Assembly: GCA_902651635.1 (NCBI GenBank)
Contig: CACRSC010000019.1
Span: 330,610 to 394,609, forward strand
Origin: Mastigamoeba balamuthi
Taxonomy: Eukaryota; Evosea; Mastigamoebida; Mastigamoebidae
Direction: 5' to 3'
DNA: 64,000 bases
Below the pieces are notes generated by a model, which was not told the origin of the DNA, ran no database searches, and saw only the letters and a list, made by a program, of their open reading frames with translations. The position numbers and the translations under genes are program-made. Every line of letters begins with the position of its first letter. Positions within the stretch are counted from its first letter, which is position 1. Of this stretch, positions 42,817 through 53,963 are shown piece after piece.

Positions 42817-43757
42817 TCACTGCTTTTTATCAGCGATGCAGCGCGAGGACTCGAGGAAGAACTGAGCGATCCGTGCGGCATGCTGCACTGCGTAGGGCGA
42901 CATGGCAAACGCTGCGAGGAACTGGCGCCTGGTACCGTCCTCGTCGTCTGGCAGCTCCGGGAGCCTGGTCAGCGCCTTCTCGCAGGGCACGGTGACCATG
43001 TCCCACGGAACGGCGAACCCCCGCGACATGTCGACGACCACTGAGTGGTTTCTGCCCCCGAAGTCGTCCACGGTCAGCTCGAGGTCCTCGCTCGTGCTCA
43101 GCACCCAGCCGTAGAAGTGCGGCGAGCATCCATAGTTGGCCTCGATCCTCACTGCCGTAGCTCCGTGCGCCTGCACGACACAGTATGTCCCAGCGTCGGT
43201 TGTGAACTCTGTCTTCTTTGATGACGTGGACGGTCGGGGCTGCGTACCACGAACGGGCCGATGGGCCTGCGCGACTGGACGACGTTGTGCACCTGCCAGC
43301 CCCCGGTGACGTCGCCGAGCACGCGATCCCACCTGAGCCACGCGCTGGTGGGCTGCGAGCGCTTGCCGATGCGCACGTCGCACGGGCGGCTCTCCTGGGC
43401 CGCCATCAGCGTGTACAGCCAGAACGTACCCAACGAGAGATCCACGTCGAACTCGTACCACCCGCCAGTGCCTTCTGTACGCAGCAGCAGGGGCCATGGG
43501 TCCATCACGGGCGCCATTACGCCGTTGTAGGCCATACGTGAGACGCTGCCCGCGTGGACGACGCGATACGTGACGCGCAGCGCGAGCTCCGCGATGTCCT
43601 GCAGCAGGTGGTGCGGCAGCAGCGACAGAGGGCTCTCGGCTCCGATCCGCTCGTGGTGCACCAGCATCAGCGTCATTGCCTGGCTCTGCCGCTGCGAGGA
43701 CGTCGGCGGGATCGCAGACAGCGATCTGTCGCGGCGCGGCGCGGGGCTCGTGTTCAT
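42817..43757 (-). CDS. F-box-like protein, function unknown
   Basis: Two exons (43,248-43,757 and 42,817-43,215) joined by a very short intron of about 32 bp (GTACGC to CAAAG) that preserves the frame, total about 302 residues. Near residue 43, PLSLLPHHLLQDIAELAL resembles an F-box start, where LP-x-x-L-L-x-D/E-I recruits SKP1. The remainder is strand-rich (WYEFDVDLSLGTFWLYTL; GWVLSTSEDLELTVDDFGG) and could be a substrate-binding beta-sandwich. If the short intron is not real, the gene carries a frame break there. The role as an SCF ligase adaptor is inference. Confidence 0.5.
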
Positions 43758-44684
43758 TGCTGCCGTCTGGTGCGGGTGATTGCGAGCACTGTGTTATTTT
43801 GGGTCCTCGTTTGGACTCTGTTGGATTCGGATCTATAGGGGTCTGGCGGATCTCTCGCTGGTCCAAGCGCAGCAACGTCCCACCCTATCCCCCCCTCCCC
43901 CTCCAGAGAGCAGTTGGCGCACGACAACGGTAGAGTCGATCATTCATCTCCGTAGGCGGGTCTGTTTCTGAACGAGGGTGTGGGGGTGGCCGGCCTGGCC
44001 CAACGGGCGTGGTGATCGAAGCGCGAGGGGAAACGCGGGCCAGCACGGCGGCTCTCGACAGTACGTTCAGATATGCTCTGCAGTACTGCGGGTAGTTCTA
44101 CGCATGTGAAGTTCATTCGCTCCTGCGGTGCCCACCTTTTTCCCCGTGTGAGCAGTTTGTCCTTCCTGCTTCGCCTCGCACGGGCCTGCGAGCAGCACCC
44201 CGATCGCATAAGCCCCCCCGCTGAACCCCTGGCCCCTCCCCCGGCGATCTCCCAGCACGCCCCCGTGGCCCGAGTCGCACGGGAAGAGCAGGGTGCCCTG
44301 TACTGTAGCCGCAGTTGTGTGCTCTCCGGTGCACAGCATTGCTCCGTTAGTTTTTTCCGCGGTCGCTCGGCGACTCCGCGAGACCCACGCCCAGTGTCGG
44401 GCCCCGCCACCCGAGCACCGCGATGGCGCCCTGCACGCGCCACGGTCAACGGCACACGTGGCGAATACCACGCCTGGGTGTGCGCGATATTTTTCGTCGC
44501 TGCAGATACGGGGCCACCGGCGGAGCATGTCACGCGAACACCCCGGAGCTTTTTTCTTCGGCGCCTGGGCCGTGACATCAAATCGCGCCTCTGCGTCACA
44601 GTCTCCCTTTTTTTACTAGACCCGCGAGCCATCAAGCCCCCAGGGCAGACAAGCCACCCCCTCCCACCCTCCCCCAAGCCACAG
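43758..44684. promoter_or_regulatory. Divergent region between the F-box-like gene and acetyl-CoA synthetase
   Basis: About 930 bp, GC-rich. Open frames here overlap each other and show no homology. The word GATATTTTTC (reverse GAAAAATATC) near 44,487 is the AAATATC-type element seen before other genes. It lies about 200 bp from the ATG at 44,685. Confidence 0.35.
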
Positions 44685-47356
44685 ATGGAGCAGCTGCAGA
44701 GGATCTTCAACCCCAAGAGCATCGCCGTCATCGGTGCGAGCCAGAAGGCGGGCAGCATCGGCAACCAGGTCGTCCTGAACCTCGTGCAGTCCAAGTACGC
44801 GGGGCAGCTCTTCCCCATCAACCCCACGGCCCCCGAGATCTGCGGCATCAAGGCCTACAAGAGCGTCCTCGACGTCCCCTGCGAGCACCTCGACCTCGCC
44901 GTCTACACCGTCCCCGAGAAGTTCGTCGTCTCGTGCTGCAAGGAGGCCGCCCAGAAGCACGTCGTCGTGCGTCCGCCCCTCGCCGTCTCTCCGCACGGTT
45001 TTCGCTCGCTTTTCGCGCGCGCGCGGACGTTTCCCCGGGGCGCCGCGCCGTGGCCTCGCTCCTCGCTGCCCACCCCCGCGGTGGACGTGGTGACAGCCGG
45101 ACCGTTTTTTGTTACCAAAAAGCGAGGGAATTTGCGTGCCCAAATGCCTGCGGAAATGGCCGGGTCCTGACGATGCAGAACCGGCGCTCTCGCAGGGCCA
45201 CGTGATCATCACGTCGGGGTTCTCCGAGGTGGGCAACGTGGCCGCCGAGCGCGAGCTCGTGGAGATCGCGGCCAAGAGCGGCGGGCGCATCGTGGGCCCC
45301 AACATCGTCGGCCTGCTGCTCAACGGCTGCAACGCCAACGCCTCGTTCGCGCCGTACCTGCCGTACAAGGGCAAGACCGCGCTGGTCTCGCAGAGCGGCG
45401 CGCTGCTGATCGCGCTCGACGGCACGACGTACATCAAGCGGTTCGGGTGCTCGAGCATGGTCTCGCTGGGCAACATGGCCGACCTCGACTTTGCCGACAC
45501 GATCAACTACTACGCGCAGGACAAGGAGACCAGCTGCATCGCCCTCTACATCGAGGGCGTCAAGAACGGCCGCGCCTTCATGGAGGCAGGTGCGCCGCGG
45601 GGCCATACACGGCGCGGGGAGGGATGGAGGGGGGGCCCGGCTCTCTCCCCCGCCGCAGCGACGAAAAAGCGAGTTCGTCATGCGACGTCGGCACCCCTTC
45701 CTGAGTATTTCTCATTTCTCAGTCCGGGGGCGCCCGCTGCCACGATATGTCTATCTCTTCCCGGGTACAACTCAACCGTGCCAACCCGTTGCGGCGCAGG
45801 GCGTAATGCGGGCAAGCCCATCATCGCGCTCAAGGCCGGCGTGAGCGCCCACGGCGCCGCGGCGGCCGCCTCGCACACGGGGTCGCTGGCGGGCGCCGTC
45901 AAGATCTACGACGCGGCGTTCAACCAGGGCAAGATCATCCGCGGTGCGTGTGTGGCACAAAATATCTCGACGATGCAACTGCCCCGCGTTTTCTCAATGG
46001 GGTTGGGTTCTTTTCCCCTGGGGGGACACAGCGATGGACCTCGACGAGCTGCTGGACTGCGCGCAGGCGCTGTCGATGCAGCCGCCGATGCGCGGCGACA
46101 ACATCATCGTGATCACCAACGGCGGCGGCATCGGCGTGCTGTCGTCGGACAGCGGCGAGTTCCACGGCGTGCCGCTCAAGACGGCGCCCAAGGACCTGCA
46201 GGAGAAGTTCTACGCCTGCATGCCCTCGTTCGGCTCGCCCAAGAACCCCGTCGACATCACCGGCGGCTCGGGCGCCAAGGGCTACGAGGACGCCGTCGCC
46301 GTGGCGCTCAACAGCGAGTGGGTCAGCGGCGTCGCCGTGCTCTACTGCGAGACGGCCGTCACCAAGCCCGACTCGATCACGGCCGCCCTGCTGCGCGCGC
46401 TCAAGAGCAACCCGCACAGCAAGCCCGTCGTCGTGTGCTACGTCGGCGGCCAGGAGTCGCTCGACGCGGGCAAGCAGCTGATGGACGCCAGCATCCCCGT
46501 CTACGACAACCCCAAGAAGGCCATGTGCGCGCTCTCGGCGCTGCGCCAGGTCGCCAGGTTCGAGCAGCGCGGGTCCGCGGACGAGTTCAGGCCGTTCGCG
46601 GGCACCGAGACGGCCAAGCAGGCGGCGCTCGAGATCATCAAGGGCGCGCGCGGCAACGGGCGCGAGTCGCTGACGGAGATCGAGGCCAAGCAGCTCTTCA
46701 GCGCGTACGGCGTCCCCGTGGCGACGTCGAGGCTCTCCAAGACCGAGGACGAGGCCGTGGCGCTGGCGCGGTCGATCGGCTACCCCGTCGTCATGAAGGT
46801 CGTCTCGCCGCAGATCCTGCACAAGAGCGACGCGGGCGGCGTCAAGGTCAACATCCGCGACGACGAGGGCGTCCGCGCGGCGTTCCGCCTGATCAAGGAG
46901 AACTGCTACAAGTACAAGCCCGAGGCCGACGTGCACGGCATCCTGATCCAGGAGATGGCGCCGTGGGGCAAGGAGGTCATCGTGGGCTCGGTCAACGACG
47001 GCACGTTCGGCCCCACGGTCATGTACGGCATGGGCGGCATCTTCGTCGAGGTCCTCAAGGACGTCACGTTCCGCGTGGCCCCCTTCTCGCTGCCGACGGC
47101 CCACGAGATGCTGCCCGAGATCAAGTCGTTCCCGATCCTCGCTGGCACCCGCGGCGAGAAGCCTCGCGACACGGACGCGCTGGCCGAGGTCATGTCGCGC
47201 ATCAGCCAGGTCGTCTGGGACCTGCGCGACGAGATCGCCGAGACTGACGCCAACCCCGTCATGGTCTACGAGAAGGGCCAGGGCCTCAAGGTCGTCGACG
47301 CCCGCATCATCCTCAAGAGCCACAGCAAGCCCGCCGCTGTGCCCGCCCACCACTGA
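44685..47356 (+). CDS. ADP-forming acetyl-CoA synthetase, fused alpha-beta
   Basis: Four exons: 44,685-44,966, 45,196-45,589, 45,800-45,943 and 46,032-47,356; phases agree and give 714 residues, the usual length of the fused enzyme. Residues 1-135 form the CoA-binding domain (FNPKSIAVIGASQKAGSIG). Domain 2 holds SQSGAL and the SHTGSLAG loop with the phosphorylatable histidine. Domain 3 contains VITNGGGIGVL. From about residue 475 the ATP-grasp beta part follows (KQLFSAYGVPV, GYPVVMKVVSPQILHKSD, GGVKVNIRD, ANPVMVYEKG). It converts acetyl-CoA, ADP and phosphate to acetate, CoA and ATP, a substrate-level ATP source in anaerobic protists such as Entamoeba and Giardia. No targeting presequence is seen, so it is likely cytosolic. 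Confidence 0.93.
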
Positions 47357-48084
47357 GGGAGCGGGGAGCCCCCCCCCCCCCTGTCGGTGTGGTGGGGGGC
47401 GTTCTGCTCGCTGGGGGGTGCCTGCCCACCTGTGCAGCGAATTGTTAGATGAGTTGGGCAAAGGCACCCCCCGGTTGGGCAGATCCGCCCCTACAACGCA
47501 CCCGCAGCCCGGAACCGTGGCTCAGGAGGAGTACAGCACGCCTCCCCGCACACGCCCCACACCCTGCGGGCTGTACGGGAAAAGCCACGGCAAACAAAAC
47601 CGAACAAAAGAGTTTATTCCCTTGAGCAAACAGCCAACCGGCGCTGGAAGGGCGTGAAAACTACGAGGGGGCACTTGGGTGCTCGGGCGTTGTGCCATCC
47701 AGTGCTGCGGACGTGGACGTGGTCCTTCCGTCGCCCGGGCACCACCAGACCCGAGATGACTCGCCTTTTTTCGATTATTCCCGGTTATGCCGCGATCAAA
47801 GCCGATGACCGTATACGGATGGCAATGCAACCATTGTTGCTTCTATCGGTTCTGGGCACAGAACGGGCGTTTATGCGTGCGGTTTTTGCGGTGAGGTGGG
47901 GACAGACCACACTCTGAAATTCATTTCACTTCGCCATTTCGTACGTTGCGGAAAGCTTGTTTTTGGATGAAGGATAAATAGTCAACTGTGCAAGGATGTA
48001 TAGGCACGGCACGACGGAGTCGTCGTGCGGGTGTGTGGGGATGATGGGGGGGCGTCGTGGGGCCCCCCCTTCGCTCGCGAGAGG
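47357..48084. other. Intergenic region between convergent genes
   Basis: About 730 bp, including a run of 12 Cs just after the acetyl-CoA synthetase stop. No gene recognised. It should contain both 3' ends. Confidence 0.4.
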
Positions 48085-48495
48085 TCACGCCTTGAAGAAG
48101 GCGATGCTTGCCTGGCCCTGGAACGAGTTGCCCGACCCCGTCGCCACGCCGTGGGCCATCAGCTGGGGCCTCAGCTTCCACCCCGCGTAGCGCGCGGCAT
48201 AGAGCGCCAGGGAGAGCCCGCTGTGGCCGCATATCGAGGCCCCGAGGGGGCTCTTGGAGACCAGCGAGGCGTCGGCGCTCGAGATGAGGTCGATGAGGCG
48301 CATGTCCTGCTTGGCGATGGTGCCGCGGATGCCCGCCTCGCCGGGGCCGAACTCGGGGTCTATCCGCGTCCACCCGTACTTCTCGCCCCACAGCCCAAAG
48401 TCGCACGTCGCCACGACCACCGCGCGCTTGTTGGCCTTGAGCGTCTTGGCGATGAGCTTGGCCCGCGACTTGACTGCACCGGAGAGGAAAGGGGG

Positions 48496-48580
<85 letters not shown>

Positions 48581-49712
48581 GAGCCGCTGGCGCCCTTTTC
48601 GCAAAGCGAATTCTCGAAGCGTGGAAAACCGGACCTTGCTCGCGCGGACAGTTGTTGACGTAGATGGGGACGATCTTGGCGTTGGGGGCGATGAGCTGGA
48701 GGTACGGCAGCAGCGACTCGACGCTGTACTCCTCGAGGTCGGCGACGACGGGCATGGGCTCGAAGAGCTTGGACGAGCGGTAGACGTTGCAGGTGCCCAT
48801 GTCGACCTCCGAGACGCCGATGGGCGTCTCCATCGCCCCGAACGCGCTGACCGCGCACGTGGGGGCGCCGCGCTTGTGCGAGGGCCCGATGAGGACGACC
48901 GTCTCGGTCGACACGGGGATCGTGAACATGCCCGCGGCGACCACGGCGCCGGCCGTGTCCATCTTGGCGTGCGGCACCACCACAAGCCTGGCCCCGGGCG
49001 ACTCGATCCCGCTCGAGAGATAGTTCATCACCTGCAGGGGTCGGTGGAGAGGGCCCACACCGGGGCAACGGCGGGGGGCGGGAAGAGGGTTCAGGAAACG
49101 TCTCTAACCAGAAACACCGGCGAAAAAAGCGTATTCCGGAAGCTCTCTCGGAAAAGAGGCGGGGGCGCGCACAGTATCGGCGAGAACGGTCGGCTTGGAG
49201 GGGTAGCGCTTGCCCGCCCACTGGGCCTCGCGCACGCTCGAGCCGGGGCGCTTGGTCTGCTGCGGCGGCGGCTGCTGCGGGAGTGGAGGAACGGTGATGT
49301 GAGCAAAACAAGGGCATTTTTTAGCCCCTGAGTTGAGTCACAGCCCTCGAGGAATTCGTCTGGTGCGCACCACAGGAGCAGGAGCAGAGGGCTCGCAGAC
49401 GCGGCTCCCCGGGGGAGAGACAGTCGTCGCCGGGGGCGAGATGTTCGAGGGCGACGGAGACGCGGCGCCGAACTGCAGCGGGAGGTTGACGAAACCGTCG
49501 CCGACGGGGACAAACGAGGCCCGCGAGAGCCACGACGAGTGATAGGGCGCCGAGACGGGCGTGAAGCGCGCAGCAGGCATCATCTGCTGCTGCTGCTGCT
49601 GCCCCTGCGGCAGCACGACGAGCTCGGGCATGCTGAGGCCACGCACAGAGGGCGTCGTGCTCATGATGCCGGGCGCGTGCGGGTCGATGTAGAGAAGGAC
49701 CTCAGAGGCCAT
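48085..49712 (-). CDS. MEMO1: MEMO-family protein
   Basis: At least four exons. Exon 1 (from ATG 49,712) is polar with a QQQQQQ run, an extension unusual for the family. Exon 2 near 49,145-49,265 has REAQWAGKRYPS, matching the MEMO N-terminus (R-A-x-x-A-G-x-W-Y). Exon 3 (about 48,650-49,025) has LVVVPHAKM, VVLIGPSHKRGAP, SVESLLPYLQLIAP and KIVPIYVNNC. Exon 4 (48,085-48,475) has VVVATCDFGLWGEKY, PLGASICGHSGLSLAL and SFQGQASIAFF. The fold is that of class III dioxygenase-like MEMO proteins. Two histidines of the metal-site region are retained (PHA and GPSH), but the usual SDFCHWG reads CDFGLWG. Human MEMO1 takes part in ErbB2-linked motility and copper/iron handling. The protist role is unknown. 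Confidence 0.83.
48503..48577. repeat. (AG)n microsatellite, about 37 units, in a MEMO intron
   Basis: 75 bp perfect AG dinucleotide run. On the gene's strand it is a CT run lying about 20-95 bp before the 3' splice site (GGTGCAG), in the place of the polypyrimidine tract. Confidence 0.95.
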
Positions 49713-50784
49713 TTTGCCCCAAGCGATATGTGTGTGTTGTGTGGGTGTGGGTGGTAACCCGAAGGGCAGCTTGAAGGATAAGAAATAGAGATGAAAGGTT
49801 CAGCCGTGGAAAAGACACCCGACGCGGGGGGTGATGACACCATTCTTTTTCGACGGCGGTTCACCCCTCAGGTCCTCAGGTGCACAAGATATTCACAGTG
49901 CTTCGGGATCGTACCGTCGCTGCCCCAGAGGATCGCGCGGCCCAAACCGCTCTGCCCGCACACCCCCACCCGACCCGACCCGAGGGGACACCTGCCGACC
50001 TCGGAGAGCGTCAAAGAAAAAACCTCAGAAATGATGTGGTTTGCCTGATGCGGCACGCGATCCCTTGGGGTCCATTCTGTTGGATAATCCTCCTGTCCCT
50101 GTGCTGACACTCTCCGGCCGCCCTGACGGGAGGGAATTCACCCTTCCCGGGCCCTCCCCAGAAGAGCCTCGAAGCGCGGCCCTGCGCGGCCTCAGCTGCC
50201 GGCGCCAAACTTGACTGCAAAAGTGTGTTGGCTCACAACAGAGATAGAAATTCTGCACGTGGGCTACGGAGATAACGGACTATCAGGGCGAGGTGTGCCG
50301 TGCACCACCCCCAATGCCCTCTGGTTCCGGTGGTGTCTCTTGAGAGGCACGGCCTGCATCTCCGTGCAGTGCAGGAGTCACATAACGTACAGATTGCACG
50401 CGCGGGGACAGAGTTATAGCGGTTAGGTGAAAGCGGTTTTGCATATGCAGGAGAGCTCACGGGACTTCAGGCAACACAGACACCAACTCATTGCACACTG
50501 CAGAAGCTGGGGGGGCGCGACCTGCCTGAAGCGAATTTCCAGCGGCGACTCCCGACGCGCCGTGTCGTTCTCGGCATTCCCCCCACTGCGCAGGGGGGCA
50601 CCGCAACCCCTCTCGTTGTTTTCTTTCGTCTCTCAGCATTCTGGGATTACCAGCTTCAAGGGGGCAGTCTTTCCAGGATTTCTCGTGGATTCTGCTGCTG
50701 GGGGATTTGCCTCTGCCTCGGTGTTACGGTGCCTCGCGCTCTTCGCTTTTCCGTCGGGCTCGCCGTGTGCCTCCGACAGCGGCG
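49713..50784. promoter_or_regulatory. Divergent region between MEMO and the aminotransferase
   Basis: About 1.07 kb of GC-rich DNA between two start codons that face away from each other. Several overlapping open frames have no recognisable product. No RNA gene seen. Confidence 0.4.
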
Positions 50785-51814
50785 ATGGCGTCGCCGTCGT
50801 ACGTGTGCTGGAAGGACGGAAGGGCGATGCCAGAGGCTGAGGCCACGGTGCCCGTCAGCGACCTCACTGTCCTGCGGGGCTACGGCATCTTCGACTACTT
50901 CCGCACATACAACGGCCTCCCACTGACGTTGGGCCAGCCCCCCTCCCAGCCTCAACCCACCAAATTGACTTTTCCCCACACCGCGTGTTCCCACTTCACA
51001 GCATTGACAGGAACATCCAGAGGCTCTTCCGCAGCGCCCAGCTCGTGGGCCTGTCGCTGCGCCACACGGGCCACCAGCTGCGCGCCGCCTGCCTCGAGGT
51101 GCTCGCAGCGAACCGCTCGCTGCACGCAGACGTGGCCGAGTGGGGCCTGCGCCTCGTCGTCACCGGGGGCGTCAGCCCCGACAACATCTCTGCCCCGCCC
51201 ACCCTGTGCGGGTCCACTGTGATCCTCGCGCGCCCCTCGGTCGGCCCCTCGCCGTCGGCCCTGGCGTCCGGGGTCGACGTCATCACGATCCCTGGTAGGC
51301 CCGAGTCGGAACTGTCTTCGCTGGCAGCGGGGGCACTCAGAGCGGCCTCCCCGCAGGCGGGAGAGGGGACCTGGCAGAGGCCAAGCACCTCAACTACCTG
51401 CCGTCGGTCATGGGCGTGACGAGGGCCAAGGCGGCAGGCGCTGCAGAGGCGCTGTTCGTGGGGAGCGACGGCAGCGTGTCCGAGGGCTGCGTGTCCAACG
51501 TGTTCGTGGTGGACGGCAGCGGGGTCCTGGCGACGCCGCGCGAGCGGATACTGCTGGGCATCAACAGGGGCACGGTCATCCAGCTCGCCGAGGGGGCGGG
51601 CATCAGGGTCGAGCAGAGGGAGGTGGCGCTCGCGGAGCTCCTGGGCGCGGCAGAGGTGTTCCTGACGTCGTCGAACAAGCAGGTGCTGCCTGTCAGGGCC
51701 GTCGACGGGAAGCCTGTCGGGAGCGGCTGTCCCGGGCCCACGACAAGGCGCCTCATGGCCCTGTTCAGAGAAGCAATGTACGGTGACGAGGCCCGCAGGC
51801 ACTTTGCACTGTAA
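50785..51814 (+). CDS. Class IV PLP-dependent aminotransferase (BCAT / D-amino acid aminotransferase / aminodeoxychorismate lyase group)
   Basis: Three exons, about 50,785-50,930, 51,000-51,290 and 51,362-51,814, near 290 residues. Exon 1 has VPVSDLTVLRGYGIFDYFRTYNG, the family N-terminus. Exon 2 has IDRNIQRLFRSAQLVGL. Exon 3 has AEAKHLNYLPSVM with the PLP-binding lysine, then SVSEGCVSNVFVV, TPRERILLGINRGTVIQLA, AEVFLTSSNKQVLPV and PGPTTRRLMALF. These give fold type IV. Lengths and loops resemble D-alanine aminotransferase or aminodeoxychorismate lyase more than BCAT, but the substrate cannot be fixed. Donors are GTTGGG or similar for intron 1 (uncertain) and G|GTAGGC for intron 2. Confidence 0.85.
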
Positions 51815-52129
51815 CAGGCGAGAGACCAGAAACGACTTCTTCTGACTGAGGGCGCCAAAACTGCCGTGCTGTTGCGCCACCATCGTGCCACTGGATGCTG
51901 CAGCGAGCGCCCTGACATCCTCATCCTCGACGTTTCAGTCTCACCGCCAGGCTACCTGTTCGCAACAGCCACAAGCTGGGCAGCTGTCTCAGCCCCACGG
52001 ATGTGCACCGACCAGTGCTGCCCTCCCCACAGGCAGTATAGCGCACAGGTTAAGACCGAAATGAAGCGATTAACTTTGTATATACATTAGCCCGTCGCTC
52101 CCGTCAGAGCGGTTTGAGGTCCTCTGTTG
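51815..52129. other. Short intergenic region
   Basis: 315 bp following the aminotransferase stop. Nothing recognised; the U-box fragment on the minus strand ends at its right border. Confidence 0.4.
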
Positions 52130-52271
52130 TCAGAGGCGGAGTGTAACGTGGGAACAGGGTTTGTAGGCGAGCCAGCGGAGAATGCTGGCACGCTCATAAA
52201 CGTGTCCATCGGGGGCCCTCACGGGGTCAACGGGGACGGTGAACATGATGGGGCCGATCTCCAGGGCATCG
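52130..52271 (-). pseudogene. U-box fragment
   Basis: One exon after a CCACAG acceptor encodes IMFTVPVDPVRAPDGHVYER, SILRWLAYKP and then stops. This is the first half of a U-box, close to the locus at 15,560-15,770, but the second half (PIT-x-QPM and beyond) is absent. No upstream exon is evident. It is taken as a truncated copy. Confidence 0.6.
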
Positions 52272-52785
52272 CTGTGGTGGTGACGGTAACATCAGTGTAT
52301 TAAGTACGAGTGCAGTGCGCGGACAGTGTGTAAAAAACGGTGATACGAGCACGATGCACCCAGCACGCACTCTCTTGGCTGGCCACTTGGAGGGGCGAAA
52401 GAGGGGACACCCACCCAGGCGGGGAGGAGTGGCTCTGGCGACCCCTTGATGGCAGCAGCTGTTGAGGGATCACAACACCTCAGGAGCCAATTGTTCGCAA
52501 GACCTCTTGTTTCCAAGTGGTAACAAGAATGTTTCCGAGTGGTCACAATAGGAAACAACCGCAAACAAGAAGGAACTCGCCAGTGGATGCTAGAGGCTGA
52601 TGACAGACAGAAAAGTGCGGTCTTCAGAGAGGACTCGTACAAGAAGACATGAACATTTTGTATTAATAACTATCAGACATGAGGAACCGTGTGGGGACTA
52701 CGAAGAGACTCTCAGGAGTGGTGAGATCGTCACTGGGAGTGTAGGCGTTCGAGGTGCCATAGAAGGCAGGAAGCACAGCAACACA
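52272..52785. other. Intergenic DNA, no gene recognised
   Basis: Mixed composition. A plus-strand frame at 52,600-52,866 is antisense to the retroelement remnant and has no homology. Confidence 0.4.
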
Positions 52786-53040
52786 TCAGTGGATGGTGTT
52801 GAGAGTGAAGGTGTGTGTTGTGCTGCGTTCTTCGAGTGGGATGGGGCACATGGGAAGACTGTGTGAAGGTTGCTTTATATCCATGACTTTGATGTTAACA
52901 GTGCCCAGAATCTCGACAACTTTGTAGTAGGAGAAGAAGCGAGGCTTGAAGTCTGAGCAGTGTGAAGGGTGACTGCCCTTGACTGGGACAGGCTCTGTGT
53001 CCTCCAGGCAGCAGATAATTGAGCCTGGAACGAGCTTCAT
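52786..53040 (-). mobile_element. Short Gypsy-like retroelement remnant
   Basis: About 80 codons resemble the segment that follows the integrase core in Ty3/Gypsy polyproteins (PRFFSYYKVVEILGTVNIKV fits the pattern PRF.GPYKVLE.IG.VAY). Nothing else of an element is recognisable around it, and no LTRs were found. It is a degraded fossil, clearly older than the element at 1,775-7,770. Assignment rests on one motif and is tentative. Confidence 0.35.
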
Positions 53041-53963
53041 GTGGTCAGAGATAACATATGAGAGCTTGCCATCTGCTCCAACAGGGCCAAGTGTTGCACA
53101 CTGGGTAGCACGTGCTCAAACAGTCCGTAATAAGTCACTTTCAGGCTCACACTGAAGATGCTCCAGTGCAGCCATCTGTAGGGCAGCTGAATTGCGCAGT
53201 GCATATTCTGGGTTATCACAGTTTTGCATGCATTGAGCAACTTCCAACAAAGGCCTGTGTGCTCTCATAGTGCTCTGTGTCACAGACTCCTCCAGGCCCA
53301 TTTCTTTCCAGAAAGCTTGCAATGTGAAGAGGTGAGTGCAGGTTCAGCTGGTGCCGTGTGGTGCCATCCTTCATCTTATACAGCTTAAGTGTGAGCTCAA
53401 TCATCTGCTGTGTGACTGCATGAATGGGTGACCCAGGCATCACAAAGGAACATTGGGAATGCCTACTATGCATTACATTATAATGAGTAATTTTATGAGG
53501 GCTCCTGCATTTATGCCATAGTAAATATGTAGCACAGTAGCAGGGGACTTCATTATTTACTTTCTTTCCTTCTCTCAAGTCTGCACTGCCTGGGCTCATA
53601 GGGTGCCCTCATTTTTCCCTCAGTGAGTTCAAAACCTCTTGGCAGTTCATCTTAAGCCCTTTTCCAACACATCTTCAATAGCATCTAAAGCTACTTAATT
53701 AAATTCGAAGAGATGGGGCAATTGAATCTAAACTGCTTTTGCATGCTGATGCTATCTGAAACAGATGATTACTTAATACTATATTTCCTGTACCCCCTCA
53801 CTCCGTGATTTAAGCCATGGTAAGTTGATCTATCATTTGAATATTCAATGAAAATCTCATGGTAAACCTTAAGATTTGATTTCCAAGAGGTCGTTTGTTT
53901 TTTATGACCTCACATTGTCACCAGGCACTGATATTTGCATTCATTTCTTCACTGTTCAACAAA
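53041..53963. other. AT-rich DNA, no gene recognised
   Basis: Minus-strand open frames at 53,116-53,599 are short and have no homology I can name. They may be further remnants of a mobile element. Confidence 0.35.

Noticed and set aside
44073-44684. Upstream extension of the acetyl-CoA synthetase frame to 44,073
   Set aside because: The extra 200 residues are Pro/Arg-rich without homology, and the family N-terminus (FNPKSIAVIGAS) starts just after the ATG at 44,685.
48482-48658. Glu-Arg repeat protein across the AG run on the plus strand
   Set aside because: An (AG)n run is open in several frames by nature; it sits in an intron of the MEMO gene on the other strand.
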